Shown here piece by piece: positions 13,207 to 16,911 of a stretch of 16,911 nucleotides of DNA. The stretch spans positions 1 through 16,911 of the forward strand of contig JAIRPU010000092.1 of assembly GCA_031256815.1 (NCBI GenBank), in the 5' to 3' direction. Position 1 is the stretch's first letter. Every line of letters begins with the position of its first letter. A program made the translations under genes and the position numbers. The notes under the pieces are model-generated. The model saw only the letters and a list, made by a program, of their open reading frames with translations. It did not search any database and had not been told where the DNA came from. This DNA comes from Spirochaetaceae bacterium. GTDB lineage: Bacteria > Spirochaetota > Spirochaetia > Treponematales > Breznakiellaceae.

Positions 13207-13295
13207 CGATAATACCGCGCTAAGCACGGCCGCCTCCGGCAAAAATGCGCCCAAAACTTTCTCTAATTAGGAATTATTGCACGGACATAACACAA

Positions 13296-13323
13296 TAAAG
13301 CGCCTTTCCAAAAATGCCGATAT
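13296..13323 (+). promoter_or_regulatory. Sigma-28 (FliA)-like promoter before the FecR-domain gene
   Basis: TAAA (13296-13299), 16 bases, then GCCGATAT (13316-13323). The second box matches the flagellar sigma-28 consensus GCCGATAA at seven of eight positions; the consensus spacer is 15. The start would be near 13330, some 33 bases before the start codon. No better sigma-70 promoter was seen in the gap, though TATAAA at 13321-13326 could serve as a -10 box without a -35. Confidence 0.5.
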
Positions 13324-13330
13324 AAAAAAT

Positions 13331-13352
13331 GCGTATATGTAAAAATATGCGC
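13331..13352 (+). other. Leader hairpin beside the ribosome binding site of the FecR-domain gene
   Basis: GCGTATAT (13331-13338) pairs with ATATGCGC (13345-13352), eight pairs including one G-U, loop GTAAAA. It ends three bases before GGAGG (13355-13359) and starts where the sigma-28-like transcript would begin. Confidence 0.45.
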
Positions 13353-13362
13353 GGGGAGGGGA

Positions 13363-14421
13363 ATGTTGTTTAAAAACACCAAATATAGACAGCTGTTTAT
13401 TTTTGCGTTTTTTTTTATTGCCGGTTTTTGTTATGCGCAGTCCGGCGGTATAGCGCAGCTGGTTTCTGTACAGGGAAGCAGTTTTACAATAATTTCTGGA
13501 GACCAGGAACAGCAATTTACCGCGCAACAGCTTAGCGGTAAAGGCATTTTTTTAAAGTCAAGCGATATTGCGCAGACAGGGCCTGGAAGTTTTATGGATA
13601 TTAGTATTCTGCCGGGCGGAACGAATATTAAACTTGCCGAAAACACTTCGCTTGTATTTAATGGCCCGCTTCCGGGCAATAATTCACTCGCTGTAACATT
13701 GGTCTACGGCAGAATTCTTGTTAAACACGGTAAAATCGGCACGTCTATTTTTGTACAAACCGGCGCTTCGGTAACGGAAATAGAGAACGGCGACATCAAT
13801 GTTGATTATACAGTTTTGCCTTTTGTGCAGCCTCCGGGCAGGCCTTCGCTGCTTGTTGCGTCTCTTTCTGGAACCGCGATTCTTTCGCCGCGTGCTACAA
13901 TGCCGGAATTGGGCAGAATAGTTATAAAAAAGGGCGATTCAATTTTTGTGGACTCGCTTTTAAACAATGTAGAGCGTGTAAAAACAGATAAGGCGCTTGC
14001 CGAATACTGGGACAAAAGGCAATTTAAATATCCTGCCAGATACGAGCCGGGGATTCATCTTGACCCCTCTTCTGCGGAAAAAACAAATGAAGGCTATGAA
14101 TATAATCCGGGCGACCCGGAGGAAAGCGTCTACATTGTGCCTTACAAAGCGGACAGGTTAGACAGCAAAGTGCGTTCTGCGGGGGTTGTTACGGGGCTTG
14201 CCGTTATGCTGCTCGGAGTAGTGGCGCAGGGGGCAATGCATTTTATGGAAAGCACGCAAATTCCCAAAAATCAGGCCGATGTAATATTTTATGCGGGTTT
14301 TGCGCCCATAGGAATTGGCACGTTTATATTGATAGCTTCGTCTTCGTATAAGCCGCGGGAAACAATGCCCATACCGGCGCTGGAAAGCAACGGAAGCCTG
14401 CATCAAACAAAACGGCGCTAA
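13363..14421 (+). CDS. FecR-domain exported or membrane protein
   Basis: The 352 residues open with a signal peptide (hydrophobic 10-24, likely cut after CYA in FCYAQSGG). Residues about 28-150 follow the FecR pattern: VSVQGSSFTI, then ISGKG-like IFLKSSDIAQTGPGSFMDI, LPGGTNIKLAENTSLVFN and VYGRILVKHGKI. In FecR itself this domain senses a signal in the periplasm, but in spirochaetes such domains occur in proteins of unknown role. Two C-terminal hydrophobic segments (about 270-292 and 307-328) suggest a membrane hairpin, followed by a polar tail. The start is ATG 13363, three bases from GGAGG; TTG 13366 would give better spacing. No sigma-factor gene is beside it, so this is not a standard FecIR system. 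Confidence 0.7.
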   Translation: MLFKNTKYRQLFIFAFFFIAGFCYAQSGGIAQLVSVQGSSFTIISGDQEQQFTAQQLSGKGIFLKSSDIAQTGPGSFMDISILPGGTNIKLAENTSLVFNGPLPGNNSLAVTLVYGRILVKHGKIGTSIFVQTGASVTEIENGDINVDYTVLPFVQPPGRPSLLVASLSGTAILSPRATMPELGRIVIKKGDSIFVDSLLNNVERVKTDKALAEYWDKRQFKYPARYEPGIHLDPSSAEKTNEGYEYNPGDPEESVYIVPYKADRLDSKVRSAGVVTGLAVMLLGVVAQGAMHFMESTQIPKNQADVIFYAGFAPIGIGTFILIASSSYKPRETMPIPALESNGSLHQTKRR

Positions 14422-14434
14422 ACCTTTAAAGTGA

Positions 14435-14471
14435 ATGCCGTAATTCGTTAATAAATAACGAATTACGGCAT
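14435..14471. terminator. 16-bp perfect palindrome between converging FecR gene and tRNA-Ile
   Basis: ATGCCGTAATTCGTTA (14435-14450) and TAACGAATTACGGCAT (14456-14471) are exact reverse complements with loop ATAAA. It lies 13 bases after the FecR-gene stop, and its right edge is the discriminator base of tRNA-Ile. The placement between converging transcripts suggests a two-way terminator, but neither strand has a T run after the stem, so that role is inferred. Confidence 0.6.
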
Positions 14472-14544
14472 GGGCCAGATAAGAGTTGAACCTATGACCC
14501 CTGCCTTATCAGAGCAGTGCTCTAACCAACTGAGCTACTGGCCC
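14471..14544 (-). tRNA. tRNA-Ile (anticodon GAT)
   Basis: Read on the minus strand, the 74-base gene has acceptor stem GGGCCAG/CTGGCCC with discriminator A, D arm GCTC/GAGC with AGTTGGTTA, anticodon stem CTGCT/GGCAG around loop CTGATAA (anticodon GAT), and T arm ATAGG/CTTAT around TTCAACT. CCA is not encoded. It is a lone tRNA gene with its own promoter, not part of an rRNA spacer here. Confidence 0.95.
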
Positions 14545-14571
14545 AAAAACGTATAAACAACGTTTAATTCA

Positions 14572-14600
14572 ATTCTGTTTTATATCTCTGTTTTTGTCAA
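14572..14600 (-). promoter_or_regulatory. Promoter of tRNA-Ile
   Basis: On the minus strand TTGACA (14595-14600), 17 bases, CAGAAT (14572-14577) lead to a start near 14565, about 20 bases before the tRNA. The hexamers and spacing equal those of the minus-strand promoter at 6991-7019. Confidence 0.7.
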
Positions 14601-14752
14601 GCGGCCGCCGGCCTGCGAAACCGCAACGCGGTTTCGCAGGTAATGATGCTACGCGCCCCCGCGGCATCATCGCCAACCCCGTCTGCGCACCGCGCAGACG
14701 GGGCGCGAAGCGCTGCCTGCGCCGTGCGCGACCCCCGCGCCGTCTGACTTGT
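14601..14752. other. GC-rich gene-free cluster C with perfect hairpins
   Basis: The cluster begins with GCGGCCGC (14601-14608) right behind the tRNA-Ile -35 box. CCTGCGAAACCGC/GCGGTTTCGCAGG (14612-14640, loop AAC) is a 13-bp perfect stem. ATGATGC/GCATCAT (14643-14670) follows, and CCCCGTCTGCGC/GCGCAGACGGGG (14677-14703, loop ACC) is a 12-bp perfect stem. The last lies about 50 bases downstream of the large minus-strand gene and could slow transcription, but has no T run. No gene is seen. Confidence 0.75.
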
Positions 14753-16911
14753 CTACTTCAACCTGGGCCAGTAGAAGTCCGCGCCGGATTTGTTAAGGCC
14801 GTCAAAGTCCCAGATGTCCGCGCTCCAGCCGAGGCCGGTAGTCCATGTAGATTCTGTTTTGAAGTTTGCCTCCGTTTTTCCAAGACCGGCAAAACCTGTG
14901 GCATCACCGTCCACGGATGCACCCGGATAAGTGGCGTCTGTTTTTCCAGTGCGCATATTATTTAGCGCGTAGTTATTGGAAAGCGTCCATGTTCCGTTGG
15001 ATCCTGAAGTGTTATTGCCGCCGTAAACCCTGTCTACATAGGCGTTGGTTTCGTAACCCGCGGGCACTATGGCAAGCACCCTTTTTACCAGCGTTGCGCA
15101 GTTTTGCATATTAAACGTACGTGCGGCTTCGTTGAAACGCCTGCCCCCTATAATTCCGCCTACAAATATGTCGCAGTCAGGCGAATAAAAAGCCGTCCTT
15201 GCATTGTTGTTTACCACAATCTCACCTTCGGAATAGCAATTTGAAATTGAAAGTTCGCTGAAAATTGCGCGCATACCTACAATACCTCCGGCGTATACTT
15301 TCTGGTCATTTGCCAAATTTGCCTGAAAGTTTACATTCGCGCGGCAGTTACTAATATCAACTGTCGCTCTTGCAGAAGATAAAATACCGCCCAGTGTTAT
15401 AATGTTGTTTCTATTTGTTGCTGTATTTGATGAGTTTATAACAACCGATAAATCAACCGAACAATTTTCTATCGTTGTTGAACCGGTAAGTTGGCGTGCC
15501 CCATCTCCTATTTCTGCTACAATACCGCCGATTACAAGATATGAGCTGGTTATATTGCCGAATTCAAAATCGCCTGTTAGTTTGACATTCCGTATCGTTC
15601 TTGTACCACTCGTGCTAATATAACCTACAACACCGCCGAACTCAAGAGAAGCAGTATTATAAACACCAGACGTATAAGCTTCCAGCGCAAAATTTTCAAT
15701 AACCGCGCCGTCTCCAAGACCTCTGAACAACGCAATGTTCCCATTGCCGCCGCTTAGCACCAGTCCTTTAATCGTGTAGCCATTGCCATAGAAATGGCCG
15801 CTGTAGTTTGTAGGGCCGTCCCATGCGGCTTCTGTATTTGTAAGGTCAATGTCGCCGCCAAGAGCAAAGTCTTTGTCTACATTCGCAGGGTCGCCAAGCT
15901 GTAAAAATTCGTTTGCGTCCGAAAGGCGGATTCCGGCTTTTGTCGCATTAATGACTATGCCTGCAGCAGGGGCAAGAGGAGCGCCCGCAGGCGTTATCTC
16001 ATCGCTAACAGACTTGTCATCGTCTTCCGAAAAATAAACAATAAACGTCTGCGGCCTAAAACCCTGATACGAATATGTCTCCATAGTCCAGGTGCGTGAG
16101 TCAGTGCCGCTGCCAAGTGTTGCTATCCCCTTTATGCTCCTGTCCGCGTTAAACGCAATAAGCTGACTAATCGTCTTGCCATCGCTTGCCGTGCCGCCAT
16201 TCAGTTTGTTGTTTACAGTTCCTGACCATACGTCCTTTGCACCCTGGTTAAGAGTCAGGTCAATTTCGTAGTTTTGTATAAAATTCAATGTGTTTTTTAC
16301 CTGTATCTGAATCGTTTTCTGCGGTAAAGTAACGGTAGGCACTGATGTCGTTCCGCTTACGCCGCTGCTTCCGCTTGCCGTTTCAACTGTTAGTACAGTG
16401 TTTGACGTCCCTTTTAGTATAATCGTTATTTTTGCATTCGGGTCTATCGCCTTGGCTGTTATCGTTACATTTCCGGTTACCGCCGTGCCTGTGGCAGAGT
16501 AGTTCTGGGTGCCGGGGGCAAAAGCAGGCGTAATAGCGGTTGCTTGCCCAGCATAAACTACACTTAACGATTCAAGATAGTAAGTAGCCGCCGGCGTCCA
16601 GTTTGCCGTGTATTCTGTGTTTGCCGTAATCAGGGAACCTACAGTTAGCTTGTTCGCGTCTGTAATTTGAGCGTTTGTTTTATACCAGCCGCCAAAATCA
16701 TAGTATGTCCTTGTAACTGTGGGAATATTTGAAGCCGCCACAGGGGTTGGATATTGAATCTGAACAACGGAAGGCGCCGGAGTCCCGCCGTTAGGCTTAA
16801 AACTAATCTGATAAGTAATGCCCGTCCACTTCATTACAAGTTTGTGGCTGTCCGTTACTTCAGCGCTAAAGTCGAAAGCCGTGTCGGAAACAGTGCCGTC
16901 ATCCAAAACTT
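14753..16911 (-). CDS. Large secreted or surface protein with InlB B-repeats, cadherin-like domain and GLUG-like beta-helix (5' end outside window)
   Basis: The frame is open to the window edge without a proper start (only TTG 16906 nearby), so this is the C-terminal 718 codons. Residues below count from that TTG. Residues 1-27 look like the end of one Listeria-Bacteroides (InlB B-type) repeat, and 31-103 are a complete one (ISFKPNGG ... YYDFGGWY ... EYTANW). About 110-220 is a cadherin-like beta-sandwich (LESLSVVYAG, PAFAPGTQNYSATG). From about 365 to 640 come GLUG-like beta-helix rungs with GGIVG/GGIIG turns and a recurring N-C pair: ENCSVDL, SNCRANV, SNCYSEG, QNCATLV (Cys 482, 521, 557, 603). 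It ends FYWPRLK with no sorting signal. Adhesin or polysaccharide-binding roles are inference only. Confidence 0.8.
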   Translation of the reverse strand, partial: VLDDGTVSDTAFDFSAEVTDSHKLVMKWTGITYQISFKPNGGTPAPSVVQIQYPTPVAASNIPTVTRTYYDFGGWYKTNAQITDANKLTVGSLITANTEYTANWTPAATYYLESLSVVYAGQATAITPAFAPGTQNYSATGTAVTGNVTITAKAIDPNAKITIILKGTSNTVLTVETASGSSGVSGTTSVPTVTLPQKTIQIQVKNTLNFIQNYEIDLTLNQGAKDVWSGTVNNKLNGGTASDGKTISQLIAFNADRSIKGIATLGSGTDSRTWTMETYSYQGFRPQTFIVYFSEDDDKSVSDEITPAGAPLAPAAGIVINATKAGIRLSDANEFLQLGDPANVDKDFALGGDIDLTNTEAAWDGPTNYSGHFYGNGYTIKGLVLSGGNGNIALFRGLGDGAVIENFALEAYTSGVYNTASLEFGGVVGYISTSGTRTIRNVKLTGDFEFGNITSSYLVIGGIVAEIGDGARQLTGSTTIENCSVDLSVVINSSNTATNRNNIITLGGILSSARATVDISNCRANVNFQANLANDQKVYAGGIVGMRAIFSELSISNCYSEGEIVVNNNARTAFYSPDCDIFVGGIIGGRRFNEAARTFNMQNCATLVKRVLAIVPAGYETNAYVDRVYGGNNTSGSNGTWTLSNNYALNNMRTGKTDATYPGASVDGDATGFAGLGKTEANFKTESTWTTGLGWSADIWDFDGLNKSGADFYWPRLK

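Larger units (their letters stand above)
12915..13250. mobile_element. MITE-like element: about 336 bp with terminal inverted repeats and internal hairpins
   Basis: TTTTTGCCGGAGGC (12921-12934) recurs as its exact reverse complement, GCCTCCGGCAAAAA (13232-13245). The match extends outwards to GCGC on both sides and inwards through GCCGT, giving imperfect inverted repeats of about 30 bases bounding the unit. Inside are a 13-bp perfect hairpin in two copies (12945-12973 and 13174-13202), a 15-bp perfect hairpin (13135-13166), a 13-bp hairpin with one mismatch (12973-13004), GGCCGCC/GGCGGCC (13015-13031) and GGCGCTT/AAGCGCC (from 13103). No open frame of worth and no obvious target-site duplication was found, so mobility is inferred, not shown. 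It may instead be a structured repeat. Confidence 0.45.
12803..13362. other. 560-base gene-free region with GC-rich cluster B
   Basis: This gap holds, in order: an 18-base AT palindrome (12812-12829); a GC-rich lead-in with GCCGCA/TGCGGC (12835-12849) and AATTTGC/GCAAATT (12879-12904); the MITE-like element (12915-13250); and a normal-composition stretch with the sigma-28-like promoter of the FecR gene. Open frames across the GC-rich part encode Ala/Arg/Gly-rich low-complexity strings on both strands and have no family resemblance, so I see no gene here. Confidence 0.8.

Noticed and set aside
12830..13250. CRISPR array
   Set aside because: Repeats are palindromic hairpins of different kinds with no regular repeat-spacer pattern and no cas genes nearby.
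14471..14752. Genomic island or prophage attachment at tRNA-Ile
   Set aside because: No integrase, no repeated tRNA 3' fragment elsewhere in the window and no phage-like genes.

Overview
The window looks like chromosomal DNA of a spirochaete, most likely a Treponema or a close relative. The grounds are an open reading frame at 11297-12802 whose C-terminal half matches, from memory, the lipocalin-like domain of Treponema pallidum pallilysin (TP0751); a flgF rod gene; FAQ/YAQ-type signal-peptide ends; and a sigma-28-like promoter before a FecR-domain gene. Protein-coding DNA is of moderate GC content, broken by three sharply GC-rich, hairpin-filled intergenic clusters (about 2803-3060, 12830-13250, 14601-14750).

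Layout. (1) 94-2814, plus strand: a strong promoter, a leader with a terminator-like hairpin, then cbiM (with fused PDGLE domain), cbiQ and cbiO, which together make a complete cobalt/nickel ECF transporter. (2) 2803-3186: a GC-rich cluster that tandemly duplicates the 3' end of cbiO, then tRNA-Ala(CGC). (3) 3202-6931, minus strand: a six-gene operon read from the right: PlsC-like acyltransferase, rbfA, DUF192 lipoprotein, argB, a small unknown lipoprotein, type II pantothenate kinase. Its promoter lies back to back with that of (4) 7146-7715, an exported flavodoxin-like protein ending in a clear terminator. (5) 7807-8517: RluA-family pseudouridine synthase. (6) 8606-12802: four tightly coupled plus-strand genes: flgF, a GT4 glycosyltransferase, an archaeal-type UMP kinase and the pallilysin-related membrane protein. 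(7) 12803-13362: a 560-base gene-free stretch holding a MITE-like element of about 336 bp with imperfect ~30-bp terminal inverted repeats and several perfect hairpins. (8) 13363-14421: FecR-domain membrane protein behind a sigma-28-like promoter. (9) 14435-14600: a 16-bp perfect palindrome abutting tRNA-Ile(GAT) (minus) and its promoter. (10) 14753-16911, minus strand: C-terminal 718 codons of a large surface protein (InlB-type B-repeats, cadherin-like domain, GLUG-like beta-helix), whose 5' end lies beyond the window.

No CRISPR array, integrase, transposase, restriction or toxin-antitoxin gene was seen. The least explained DNA is the set of GC-rich palindromic clusters. The most interesting protein is the pallilysin relative, which lacks the HEXXH zinc motif. 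The most interesting regulatory regions are the cbiM leader and the sigma-28-like promoter before the FecR gene. All family calls are from memory of motifs; no search was run.
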